From: Eucalyptus grandis
Lineage: Eukaryota; Streptophyta; Magnoliopsida; Myrtales; Myrtaceae
NCBI RefSeq assembly: GCF_016545825.1
Contig: NC_052613.1
Location: 7,688,001-7,752,000 of the forward strand
DNA length: 64,000 nt
Direction: 5' to 3'
The translations under genes were made by a program, and so were the position numbers. The notes below the pieces were generated by a model. It was not told the origin of the DNA. It ran no database searches and saw only the letters and a list, made by a program, of their open reading frames with translations. Positions 1 to 9,229 of this stretch are shown piece by piece; position 1 is the first letter of the stretch; each line of letters starts with the position of its first letter.

Positions 1-560
1 ACAGAACAGAAAAAAGGATCAATTATCCGTGCCCTTAATATGGTTCTGTGAAAATAGAAAGCACTATTGTAAAGCACAAGGACAATAGTAAGACCAATTA
101 CAAAATCTGAAATCTACGTTCTAAATGCAACATTAGGAATCGAAGATTTAAACCGCCCTTTCCTGAGTCGGGCCCATCTGACAGCTGCAACTGCAGCTCC
201 TCCCAAGTGAGCCGATCCCCAATATCTCACTGGCTCCCTGAACCAACCAAAAACATGCGTTTACAGCTTCATACTAGTTGCTCCGAAACAATTATACAAG
301 TTTACGGGCACTTTGTACACGATAGATTCAGAAATTTTCCTGAGACCACAGAGGATTGAGTATCACTTCCATGAACTTACACGGCCTGTCTTTTTCTCTT
401 TGACGAAAAGACGTGCAATTTGTTGATAATTTACGGAGCCATAATTTGTGGTTCCTTTATTTCAAAGACAATTCACAAATTGCAAGTTGTTCTAAATGCA
501 GAATTAGCATCGTGCTGGTATACTAGCGAGAGCTGAGGCGCAAGACCACAAACGGTACTA
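1..560 (-). repeat. Segmental-duplication block (rhomboid 3' end and flank), copy 1
   Basis: Non-coding block that recurs, diverged but collinear, at 32560-33420 and at 41380-42029 continued at 49211-49420. Its first 130 bases also match 26270-26360 and 54450-54540. It contains the terminal rhomboid exon remnant at 130-246. It is one of the anchors showing that the window is a broken array of duplicated units. No independent gene is visible elsewhere in it. Confidence 0.75.
130..246 (-). pseudogene. PARL-type rhomboid protease, last-exon remnant (copy 1)
   Basis: Read on the minus strand, 240 down to about 160 encodes GSAHLGGAAVAAVRWARLRK, the pattern of the last transmembrane helix and basic tail of plant mitochondrial (PARL/RBL12-like) rhomboid proteases, whose HLGG histidine is the second catalytic residue. 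These are intramembrane serine proteases of the mitochondrial inner membrane. Here only this exon is visible, and the reading runs on past the usual C-terminus to a TAG near 124. The upstream exons with the GxSG serine are not found nearby, so this is a relic. The family call rests on motif recall; homologous exons at 32765-33880 and 41584-41672 support it. Confidence 0.6.
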
Positions 561-940
561 GCAAGAGCCGTCAGGTCTGATCTCACTGGAGACCTTTAGC
601 TCTAGGACAGAGATATTACAGTGAAGTTCTTCATCATAAAACTACGATCTGCAATCTGTCATAGCGTAATATCAGCAACATCTGCAATTATTGGCCCCAG
701 AACCACGTTGTCAACTGTTAGCCTTCTACACCATGATTTCCTACAGATAGGGAGACAAAATTCCCTTCAAAATTATGCTTTAGCTTCATTAGTCTACAAT
801 CAAGTAGACTTCATTCATAACCAAGCGTTTTACCAGATGGTCAAAATCACAAATCCTAACCAAGGAAAGTCAATGAACGCTAATTTGTATTGACCCTGAA
901 ACGCAGCTTATGCAGTAACCCTCAGCTTCAGTGAAGTCTA
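247..940. other. Gene-poor spacer of the duplicated unit
   Basis: No convincing coding sequence. 247-560 matches the other copies of the rhomboid-linked block. The 90-codon plus-strand frame at 621-893 has no recognisable domain and starts in unremarkable AT-rich sequence, so I do not treat it as a gene. Confidence 0.5.
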
Positions 941-989
941 TTATGAAGGCTAATAGAAACACTTAAGAAGCTTTCCGCTAAAGTGGCCA

Positions 990-1822
990 AGAACTTAAAT
1001 TTCTCATCAATGAGTAGCAGCAGACCAGCCAATCACCATACCCCTGCATGAATCGAATCCTGCAGCCACTGAGAGCACCCTTGGAGCCTCTTATTGAACT
1101 TCAATCTCCAGAGAATCAAGAAAGCTGACCAAGAGGTGAATAACCTCACCAACTTCCACGACCACCATCACAAATTTCTCATCATCATTCACAACTTCAT
1201 GGAAAATAGCCAGAGCATGGCTCTTCATTTCTGTGTCTTCCTCAATCTTCATCCTTGTCAACAAATCTTTAACATAAAAACTCAAGTCCTCCTTTTAAGC
1301 CCCAAACGTAGGCTTTGAGACAACAATGGCATGCCCGTGAGCAAAAAAAGTAGTTTTGCACATCCCAAAGAGATTCTTGACATGGCAATGAAGCTTTGTC
1401 AAGATCATGTCCAAATTGCCCTGCATCAATAGCTTCCCACCATAGAAATGCACCGTGCAATTCTCAGCAAGGCCATGACAATCCCCGACTGTGACCATTA
1501 TTTCTTGAACCATGCCTGGAAGCTCAGTGATCTCATCAGAGATGGCCAATGCAGAAGATATCTCCACAAGCTTGTTCCGAATGATTTGCCATTTCCCTGT
1601 GATGACTTTGATTGAGTGAGAGTGGGGGACATACGAAGAAATCAACTCAATGGCTTGTTTGCAGGTGGGGTTTGGGTTGACTGATTCTTGGAAACTTTGT
1701 TCTTGGAATGAATGTACTTGAATTTCTTCCGCTTCTTCTTCTTCCCCCATTCCTGGATCTACCAGTCGTCGTGGAAGAAGAAAAATGGGTGAAGTCTGCA
1801 TCTGCAATTTGAGAGGGATCAA
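990..1822 (-). pseudogene. ARM-repeat protein (vacuolar protein 8 / U-box-like superfamily) pseudogene, N-terminal part
   Basis: One minus-strand frame runs from an ATG at 1820-1822 to about 1000 with only two internal stops, TAA at 1295-1297 and TAA at 1091-1093. Before the first stop the protein has an acidic N-terminus (GEEEEAEEIQ) followed by a helical region ending in a GKLLMQGNLDMILTKLHCHVKNL-type segment (residues about 125-150). After it comes KDLLTRMKIEEDTEMKSHA and EVVNDDEKFVMVVVEVGEV, the first armadillo repeat. After the second stop the frame still reads SVAAGFDSCRGMVIG, typical of the next repeat. This order matches plant ARM-repeat proteins of unknown biochemical role, probably scaffolds. 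About 275 codons survive out of the roughly 550 usual for the family. The in-frame stops make it a pseudogene; a truncated 175-residue product from 1295-1822 is possible but unlikely. Confidence 0.65.
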
Positions 1823-2350
1823 AGAGGACGCGTTTTTATCCTTGATTTTTGGAAGAAGCTGAATTGGGCTTGCGTGTTCATTCGCGCCAGCACAAGAAAA
1901 TGACTACTTGGACCAGGTGTCATGTAAAAGTGACGATTCATAAAACTGTAAGACGGACAAACAAAGTCAAATTGAATGGCAGATGGTAAACTCACATTCC
2001 CAATCCATTCAAGGTTGCAAATTTCTCTCATACTTCACAAACTGAACATTCCCTTGGACAGATACAACTCTCTTTCTCCGCATTGGCTTGTTCTGGAACA
2101 TAAATATGGCATTTCAATGTCTAAGAAGCAGAACTAAGATGTTCAGCTCGCTTCAATGGTCCACTCTCGGAAGAAACCCAGAAATCACGAGCCAAAAAGA
2201 AATGGCAGAGGATCCATTACCAAATCACCATCAAACAAATCCGAACATGTATTGGATATGATCTGAACTGAAAAATTGAACAACCAGCGTTGAAACCCAT
2301 TACCCAATCTCTACTTTACAATGCAGTTTAACAAGAAATAACACAGATAT
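1823..2350. repeat. Spacer of duplicated unit upstream of the ARM relic
   Basis: Collinear with 33960-34310, including matching stretches around GATTTTTGGAAGAAGCTGAA and CGAGC(C/G)AAAAAGAAAT. It lies immediately upstream of the ARM N-terminus in both copies, so it probably held that gene's leader or promoter. No coding signal of its own. Confidence 0.6.
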
Positions 2351-2640
2351 TCATGTACATACATCACAGAGAGACACCCAGATACCCAAATCTTGGAGTG
2401 TATGAAATGCATCGGGATTATACCCATCGCTCTCAAGATAGGAGCGCATGGACTCCACTCCCGAGCTTGCATTGCCAAACGCCGACGGCTGAGTTCTCAG
2501 GCGAAGTCGAGAAACCATCGTGGTCACCGTCGCCAACGCAGTACTCGAAGAGACCGAGGAATTTGTCAGGCATACACCCATAGCCGTCAAGAGGGGAGCG
2601 CGTGGGGGGTGGACTCCACTCCCGAACATCCATCGGGGTG
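2351..2640 (-). pseudogene. Type I MADS gene 3'-end relic (C-terminal tail, two partial copies)
   Basis: The minus frame at 2351-2500 reads FGNASSGVESMRSYLESDGY, then NPDAFHTLQDLG. This matches the C-terminal motif of the MADS loci in this window (SAAGGKSSGVDS then FNPDD in gene 2; GGYNPDDFGGLEDLD in locus 3). At 2480-2640, in another frame, a second partial copy reads LDGYGCMPDKFLGLFEY and ENSAV. No MADS domain is attached. These are broken 3' ends left by duplication or recombination of the unit. The equivalent relic lies at 34330-34570. Confidence 0.6.
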
Positions 2641-3460
2641 GAGTAAAAATCCACCTTTTCGCGAAACGGTGGGTGCACCAACCACGTTGTCATTGGACAG
2701 AGTACAAATCCACCTTGCTTTGAGAGGTAGATATGTTATAGCATACCGACACAATGCGAATCTGTCGGGTGTTATTACTGCTTCAGTCTTCTGTAGTAGA
2801 TTCCCAGTGCTTTGGTTCAGCATCTTGCAGAGTTTCTAGAGCCAATTTTTCAGGCGTTCCAATGCCCCTAATCACCTGTAGCCGGAAAGGAGCTGGTGTT
2901 TTAAAGACACCGTGTGACATGGGAAGCTGTGGAAGAAATTTACAGTTCATGAATTTGATGAAGTGCAGCAGATCGAAAAAGCTTCCAACTTCAAAGAAGT
3001 TACCTGCTCATCCCATTTCCATGTCATGTAGACATGCAACCACACTTTGGCATCCTGCTCCTATGGTCACCCTCCTTGCTTCAAACCGAAAAGTTTCAAA
3101 CCCATGATTTTTTTTTTTTTTTCAAACCCATGATTGAGTCGAACAAGTTATGTTAAAAAAAAACATGCGTGATAACTCGGTATGGCCTTCCTGTGATTAT
3201 GTTGCTCTCCAAACTTTGGCAAGATAGATATATCCGCAATTGTCCATGCTTGCTGGACTATTCGAACGCAGTTCAAGAAGAGGGTCGATCGTCATCTGAA
3301 AAATCGCCAAAATCCAAAAAATAAAAAATAATAAAAAGGGAAAAAATGAAATTTAACAAAACCTATAAATAATCCTTCCAAAAAAAAAAAAAAAAAAAAC
3401 AAAACCTATAAATAATAAATAAATAAATTAATTAAAGGACGACGACATTCTATTTCTTCA
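2641..3460. other. Unassigned spacer with possible degenerate exon
   Basis: On the minus strand about 2780-2990 a frame reads KFMNCKFLPQLPMSHGVFKT and PEKLALETLQDAEPKHWEST, which looks protein-like, but I do not recognise a family and a nearby stop interrupts it. 3091-3150 holds a direct repeat of TTTCAAACCCATGATT flanking a T tract. 3300-3440 is AT-rich with A homopolymers. No gene is called. Confidence 0.35.
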
Positions 3461-3605
3461 TTGAATCGCCTTTGCTGCGGGTTTTACTTGGATCAATTTC
3501 GAATTTGCTTGCGGCTGCAATTCAACGAGGCGTTTTAGAGATTTGCATCCATCCGTCTTCTGATTCCCATAGATTCTAGCCTGCGAGAGCAGATCAGGAA
3601 ATCGA

Positions 3606-3970
3606 TTGGCAAAAGAGAGAGAGAGAGAGAGAGAATCACCATGGGAGACGGAGGATTTTTGTTCTCTTTTTTTTTTTTTTTTTTTTTTCCTTGGGCGTAG
3701 GGAATCTGGACGCGCACCCAAAGATGAACGAAGATTTCCACAGCCGCACCCTATCCGGCGGCGTGCCCCCGTCGTCATGGTCCTCCTCTTCATCTCCGAG
3801 CTCCGTACGTAAATACTCTGTTCTGCGTGCGTGTGGATTCGCGACTCTCTGTGTGGGTTTTCTGTTTAGGGCTTTACGATCCTGCAATCGCGCGGGCTTC
3901 GGGTTTGGTTTTGTATGTCTTCGTGCTTCTGGATGGTTTCCGTCGCCGGAGATTGGACTTGTCGGTTAGC
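3606..3970 (+). pseudogene. Orphan gene start: leader, possible first exon and 5' splice site, truncated
   Basis: The plus strand shows a GA microsatellite (3617-3634), a T tract (3668-3688), then a short open frame from an ATG at 3724: MNEDFHSRTLSGGVPPSSWS, followed by a serine run. It meets a good plant donor, GTACGTAAAT, at about 3806. What follows looks like a first intron (T-rich, CTCTGTGTGGG). At about 3970 the sequence switches abruptly into MADS-unit sequence shared with 2524-2580. I read it as the 5' end of an unrelated gene cut off by a rearrangement. I do not recognise the protein. Confidence 0.35.
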
Positions 3971-4039
3971 GCTAACTCCCCATTTGCCGTCGCCGACGCA
4001 GTACTCGAAGAGACCAAGAAATTCGTCGGGTGTTTTCAA

Positions 4040-4500
4040 CTTCTTGTTTATGTTGAAAATTAAATCCTTCGCCTTTCACGATTTGTGAGTTTCGTCGTGA
4101 TTTGTCCGATCGATTCACTTTTTGTGCTATTAACGCCCCGGTGCGGCACCCGTTAAAATTAGGAAAAGGGGAGAGAGTAGGAAAAAAAAAGGTGATTGCA
4201 GTTTGGGAAGGGAGGACTAAAAGGTGACCAGAAACAGCACACGCTTTCATAATGCTTATATTTAGACATCCGATATTTCAAGTGCAGCAAGGATGTTGTC
4301 GTCGTTATTTTCATAGCCCTCGAGATTCGGGCGCGCGGACGGGTGAGTTCTGTGGCTAAGTTCATAAACCATTATCCTCAGAGAAATTAAGAAGGCCGTC
4401 GAGATCCAAACCTCAGCCATAAGGATCGGAGCACATGGGTTAGGAATCCATTTCTGAACTACCACCACCGGCAGCTGAGTCGATCGATGAGGTAAATCGA
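4040..4500 (-). other. 3' flank of MADS gene 1, with out-of-frame remains of its C-terminal tail
   Basis: 4030-4260 is collinear with 34720-35000 downstream of MADS gene 2. Between 4440 and 4500 a second minus frame reads DSAAGGGSSEMDS and then stops, matching DSAAGGKSSGVDS in gene 2. The ancestral C-terminus is therefore still present downstream of the present stop codon but out of frame. No separate gene is seen. Confidence 0.6.
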
Positions 4501-5148
4501 TCAACGTCGTCCTTCATGGAAGCCAAGAAGTGAAGGATAAGAAGCTTCGAAATCCTTTAAAATTGAATTAATCTTGTCGTCCTTCAAAACATTAGGATCA
4601 CGACCAGCTCCAACTCCACAATCATCGCCAGCACCGTCCTTAACCGATGGGTTGATGTCAAAATCCTTCAGTTTCTTGCGCAGACAGTTGAGAACAACCT
4701 GGTACTTCATGATCAAGGAGGCGCAGTCCTCCTTTGTCGCGCAAGAATCACACTCTTTCTCGGCCCAGTCCATCCCCTCTTTTGGACTCATTGGCAGCTC
4801 TACGTCGCCCTTATTCCAACAGAGGTACTCGAAGAATACCTCTTCGACCGAAGGTATGCCGAAAGAGCAGAGCTTGTCCTTGGGGGAGAACACAATGACG
4901 GCGACGCGAGCGCCGGTGAGTGAGTTGAGAGCAGAGGCTTTCTTGAGGAGGCCGTTGCTCCTCTTCAAGAACGTCGCGCTGCGCTTCTGCGGGTCGGCGA
5001 TCTTGTCGGCTCCTCTTCGCCGGTGGGGAGCCGTTTTCGGTGGAGAGGATGGAGAGAGAGAGAGAGTGAGAGAGAGTGTAGGGTCGGGGTCGTTTCTTTG
5101 TTTTCTTGAAGGACTTGAAGGGAGAGGGGAAGATGATCCTGCCTGCAT
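4501..5148 (-). CDS. Type I M-alpha MADS-box protein (AGL62/AGL61-like), gene 1
   Basis: Intronless frame of 215 codons. I start it at the ATG at 5146-5148, not at the upstream in-frame ATG at 5358, because a TATA box lies at 5303-5310 and the same ATG context opens gene 2. Residues 1-41 are a Ser/Pro-rich leader with a Leu/Ser/Thr run encoded by a GA/CT microsatellite. Residues 42-105 are the MADS domain (GADKIADPQKRSATFLKRSN, then GLLKKASALN, ARVAVIVFSP and CSFGIPSVEEV), which binds CArG-like DNA and dimerises. Residues 120-165 are a charged, Cys-containing helical tail (WAEKECDS, KEDCASLIMKYQ). M-alpha proteins act in the nucleus, mostly in female gametophyte and endosperm. The first part of the MADS basic helix is weak, and the last about 13 residues are out of frame relative to the paralogues. 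It is probably transcribed but may be decaying. Confidence 0.7.
   Translation of the reverse strand: MQAGSSSPLPSSPSRKQRNDPDPTLSLTLSLSPSSPPKTAPHRRRGADKIADPQKRSATFLKRSNGLLKKASALNSLTGARVAVIVFSPKDKLCSFGIPSVEEVFFEYLCWNKGDVELPMSPKEGMDWAEKECDSCATKEDCASLIMKYQVVLNCLRKKLKDFDINPSVKDGAGDDCGVGAGRDPNVLKDDKINSILKDFEASYPSLLGFHEGRR
5044..5076. repeat. GA/CT microsatellite inside MADS gene 1 coding sequence
   Basis: A run of GA dinucleotides with one GT interruption on the plus strand, read as CT on the coding strand. It encodes the LSLTLSLS stretch at residues about 25-35 of gene 1. Length change by slippage would shift frame or alter the N-terminal leader before the MADS domain. Confidence 0.8.
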
Positions 5149-5302
5149 GGTCCTCGAGTTTCGGAGACAGATAGAGAGTGACGGATTTGGAGGAAACGAA
5201 AGGGTAAAGCTGGTTCGAGACAAAGAGAGAAAAAGAGAGACGGCTTTGGAAGAAAGGAGAGGATGCAGCTCTGTGATGCTCAAAGCAAGCTCGGGATTGC
5301 CC

Positions 5303-5310
5303 AATTTATA
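5303..5310 (-). promoter_or_regulatory. TATA box of MADS gene 1
   Basis: CTATAAATTGGG on the minus strand, about 155 bases upstream of the chosen ATG and about 30 before a plausible start near 5275. Gene 2 has CTATAAATAATGG at the equivalent place. Confidence 0.65.
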
Positions 5311-5349
5311 GATGGCAGTAGCACCTCTTTTTTTTTTTTTTCTTTTCTT

Positions 5350-6411
5350 TCCCCGCAAGCATAGTCACATCTCTATAGCTGTTGCTATCCTCCGCTTTTG
5401 GAAGATGTCTGCTTTGTCCTTTCCTCTATATTGTAATCATGGTGATTCTACAGTTGGACTGTAAAAGAAAATTTGCTTTTTTATTTTTATTTTTAAAAAC
5501 TCTGTCTTAGTCTTGGACTTATGTGCCCTTGCATTAGTTTAAATCTTTCTTATTTAAGACTAGTGTAATCTCATGACAAATTTTGCATTCTTTTGACTCT
5601 TATTACTATTATTATTATTTAACAGCCACTTGCCTCTCGCTTTTTCATCAGCACAAATCATCAAATGCATAGCCATATTCACCAAAACACAATCTTTCCA
5701 TACACCGTGGGATTTTGGTGTATCATAGAAACTAAAGAGCACAAATCTGTTGACGGTGTTGGGACCTCACTTTCATTAATCCACTCGACATGGGAGATGG
5801 CATTGACCACATTGCCAAGAGCTATCCGGGGTACATAATAAGTGTTGGTGAAACAAAGAATTTTGCAACGCATTTCGGGTTTTTTTCCTCCTCCTTTTGT
5901 ATTCTCTAATACTCAAGTGTTAATATCCTTTTCTTTTCTTTTCTTCTTGTTCACACCACTTTAGTCATTAATTTTCATCGTTTATTATTCACTAGCTGTT
6001 AAACGTAAAGCTGAACATAATATTGAGACAACCTAATATGTCACATATACAATGCATCTCAAGAGTAAATATCACGCAATTTGAAGGAAAACTTGTCAAG
6101 CTAGAGGATTGATCAACATCAGTTAACGTTCGTGTCGTTCGTGTTGGTGGTAGTTCCGGAGTTGGAAGTTGAAAATTTCAGAATGATCTTGGTTTTCTGT
6201 CCTTTCAATTTGACCAATGAATCGTCCAGTTAGGCGCTCGAACTTCTCGCTCGTGTTAATTGAATATTCTTGCCATTCACGATTTGTGGAATTGGTAATC
6301 TGCCCCATCGATTCTTATTTATATTAGCACCCAATGTGGTAGTTAAAAGTAAATAAATCATTTTAAATTATGATATTCAATCGAACAAAAGATAAGAAGA
6401 AGGTAAAAAAT
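5350..6411. repeat. Upstream region of MADS gene 1, duplicated-unit spacer
   Basis: 5360-5620 carries a single diverged copy of the motif block that forms a 145-base minisatellite upstream of gene 2 (AT(C/G)TCTGC...TGTCCTTT...ATCATGGTGATTCTA...GCATTCTTTTGACTCT). 5980-6120 matches 36560-36650, 39510-39600 and 62070-62200. 6240-6410 matches 40005-40150. No gene is visible. Confidence 0.6.
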
Positions 6412-7190
6412 ACAGTAACTAAATCTGTCCATTTAGACTAACAGAAAATACTAACATTTTTTTTCAATATTTTCTCTCCTACATGGCAATGACACGGCTA
6501 AAACATGAAACATAGGTTAAAATAACATTCAAACCAAAAAAAGTCAAAACATCATTTTGAATTAAATTCTAATTTTTTAACCAAAATCTTAATTAAATAA
6601 AATAAAATATTTAAAAATACAAAAATAAATAAAAGCCAAAGCAAAAGCGGTAGGCCCCTACCATCACCAAAAAGTGCCAACAAAGGTCGTTGGGGCCTCG
6701 ACTAGGGTCGACGACTCTCTCCTAGATCTGGGTGAGGGTCACAATCCTCCACCTAGATCTAAGCGAGGGTCGTTGGCCCTCACCCAGCTTATGGTGGCCC
6801 TTGGCAAGTGTCGCCAACCCTCGATGCAGCGTCAAACCTAGTAAAGGGTTTGGTGACCCTCGCTAGCCCTCGCCAAGCCCCCACCTTCTGGTGATAGGGG
6901 TGGTAGCAACAAGGGCCAGAAGCCCTTGCCCTTGCCTTTTTTTCCTTTTTAAATTTTTTCATTTTTATTTTGTTTAGTTAAGATTTTGGTTAATAAAATT
7001 AAAATTTAATCCAAAATAGCGTCATTTTAGTCTTATGTTTGTTTTAGCCATGTTATCGTCATGTATGAGAGTGAGAATATTAAAAAAAAAGCAACGTCGG
7101 CATTTTCCACTAATCCAAATGGACGGAATTAACGGAAGGATTCAATTGCACAAATTTGATAAGTTTTATGAATTTATTGCACTATTTCTA
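6412..7190. mobile_element. Non-autonomous TIR element with GC-rich core (MULE-like)
   Basis: Long imperfect inverted repeats: the left arm includes CTGTCCATTTAGACTAACAG and AACCAAAATCTTAATTAAA, and the right arm read in reverse contains GTCCATTTGGATTAGTGG and AACCAAAATCTTAACTAAAC. The arms (6412-6650 and 6950-7190) are AT-rich, while the centre (6660-6930) is GC-rich and full of GAGGGTCG/CGCC words. No transposase. The outer ends and target duplication could not be fixed, and the left end looks truncated. The architecture matches the elements at 16602-17683 and 22651-23493. Confidence 0.65.
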
Positions 7191-7556
7191 AGTTTTAAGA
7201 CTCAACTATATTTTCGTGATAAGTTTTTGGATTTCAAACACATATCCCAAAATAAAAAGCAAGCAAGAAAAAAATGCTTAATCAAAGAGTGGGCTCGTGT
7301 CATGTTCCAACCTTGGAAGATATTCCACCACAATGTTTTGCCTTTCCTTTTGACAGACAGTTCGGTCACCTCCTTCTTTTTTCAAAGTGACAATCCTACT
7401 CTCTTTAATGCTCAAAAAAATATGGAGACAAACTATAAAATCAAGTACATGATAGAAAATAAGATACAAGCAAAGGCTAGTGGCAAAACGATCACTGAGA
7501 AAGTTAGAGTGTGTTTGATAATTATTCTATTCCCGAGAATAATTTTTGCTCGAAAT

Positions 7557-7597
<41 letters not shown>

Positions 7598-7623
7598 CTT
7601 TATCTTTAGACAGTTTTTGCATT
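7191..7623. other. AT-rich spacer with long T tract
   Basis: No gene. A T tract of about 35 bases lies at 7559-7593. The plus frame at 7035-7667 runs through inverted-repeat and homopolymer sequence and is not a gene. Confidence 0.5.
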
Positions 7624-7835
7624 TGAAAAGAAGAGGAGTCATACACACACTTGGATCATATAATTAGAATTGTCTTAACTTATGAATCAATTTCAGTGTT
7701 CGAATGAAATTTGTGTTAGTCTTTGAATTGTGAATTTAAGCAATTATGGAAAGATGTCAAGGAGGAGGTTGTTGGCTTGAGTATGTGTTACATCTTGCTT
7801 TTTCTTGAAGACTAGTGAAATGTTAAGTCTGTCGG
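7624..7835 (+). repeat. Extra 3'-internal sequence preceding the left LTR
   Basis: Matches 16494-16601 plus 17684-17786, the region just upstream of the right LTR, once the nested MULE there is removed. An ordinary 5' LTR should not be preceded by element-internal 3' sequence. See the findings for explanations. Confidence 0.6.
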
Positions 7836-9015
7836 TTCTAATAACTCTATAAAAATATATTTATACAACAAATAATGCAATATCTATGAGAAGAAATATT
7901 TGGATTTCCTTTTGATTATTCGAATTTTCCTTATTTATGCAATAAAATGAGATATAGAGAAGATAATGAAAAGAATGGAAAAAATCTAGTATTCCTTGAT
8001 TTTGTTCTCTAATTAATCTACAAGCATTGGAAGAGGGATATCAAATCAAAGATCCTCTAATTTACTCCTTAATTTTATGCGAAAAATAAGCAATTACCTA
8101 GAGATAAGGGTCTTGGATGTATCATATAAATAGGAAAACATTAAGAGCCTAGGGATAGCTAGATTTTTATTTTTAGATGGTTTTTCATTGTTTCATATTT
8201 TTTTAGTATTTTAAATAAAAGACAAGTAGTGACAGAATTCTTGTTCATTGATTCAAAATGTTGGGTATAATTTGTATTTTTTGTATTTTTTTACTATGTT
8301 TTAATTTTCTTTTGTTATGGCTACGATGTAGCCTAACCATAATAATGTGAATTTCATGATTTTTATGTTTTGCAACTGATTTCAGTCATATGAATTATAT
8401 ATTATTGTACTTAATCCGGTCACCACTTGAATGATCTGATATGAATATTTAAGATTGAGAAGTGATAATATGCAATTATTTTTTATAATATATAACCATG
8501 AATTAAACGTGGATAGATATATACTACATTATTTATGTAGCTTTTTGTGATAAGGTGATCCAAAAACTCATTTTAAGCTCGGAATATTCATATATTTTAA
8601 CACACTTATATTTATTTAAATTCACATAGAGATATAGTGGATTAATAAACAAAGTAGGTTTGCTATACCTAGAGATAGAATAGTAAATATATTAAGAAAA
8701 TTTGCTATCACATGTTTGATATTGTTTTTGTACGTGTAACAATCTGAATTTCATATCTAGTGGTTATGATGAAATCAAATACTCTAACATATTTATTTGA
8801 TTGATTTACTGCATTTAGTTTCCAAATTTTGTTTTCAAGATTTCTAGTTTTAATTTATTCTCAATTCTTTTTTGATATATTAGATAAATTTTAGAATTAA
8901 TCTATTTTTAATATTTAATTGGTTTATTAATCATCAATCTCCATGAAACAATATTCTTTCTTATCATTATATTACTTGTTTGATACGTTTACCTGCGTTT
9001 AGAATTCTATGAACA
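7836..9015 (+). repeat. Left LTR of the Athila-type element
   Basis: About 1180 bases, paired with 17787-18965. It ends in GAACA just before the primer-binding site. Its start is placed where the right copy shows a purine-rich tract (CTTTGGGGGT) then TGATAATTC; in the left copy the corresponding bases are CTGTCGGTTCTAATAACTC. The pair is considerably diverged, which implies an old insertion. Confidence 0.65.
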
Positions 9016-9019
9016 AGTT

Positions 9020-9038
9020 TTCGGCGCCGTTGTTAGGG
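9020..9038 (+). promoter_or_regulatory. Primer-binding site of the Athila-type element
   Basis: TTCGGCGCCGTTGTTAGGGA, a slightly mutated form of the TGGCGCCGTTGCCGGGGA site known from Athila elements (tRNA-Asp primer). It sits five bases after the LTR end. Confidence 0.75.
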
Positions 9039-9229
9039 AATGTTCGTTTAATACTAATTAATATTGATACCGGATAATTCTAAGTTTAATCTAGCTTTTG
9101 TTTTTTTTTTACGGTGTACATCGGTTTACGATACGTAGTAACTAATAAGGAAAACTTTATGAGTTTGATCTAGAAATCGAATGTACATTTAAAAGGTGAC
9201 TAAAAGAACAAAGAAATCACGCTAAGAAG

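Noticed and set aside
2433..2839. Overlapping frames on both strands with apparently open reading
   Set aside because: GC-rich MADS 3'-end relics give few stops by composition; only the minus-strand tail motif is supported.
3458..3812. Overlapping frames with polyLys or polyPhe runs
   Set aside because: Produced by the T tract at 3668-3688 and the GA repeat; no coding features beyond the short exon described separately.
4574..5311. Long plus-strand frame (245 codons) opposite MADS gene 1
   Set aside because: It is the antisense shadow of the MADS coding sequence, sharing its low-stop composition; it shows no domain, and the TATA and paralogues support the minus strand.
7035..7667. 210-codon plus-strand frame
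   Set aside because: Spans the right arm of a TIR element and a T tract read as polyPhe; no domain and no conservation.
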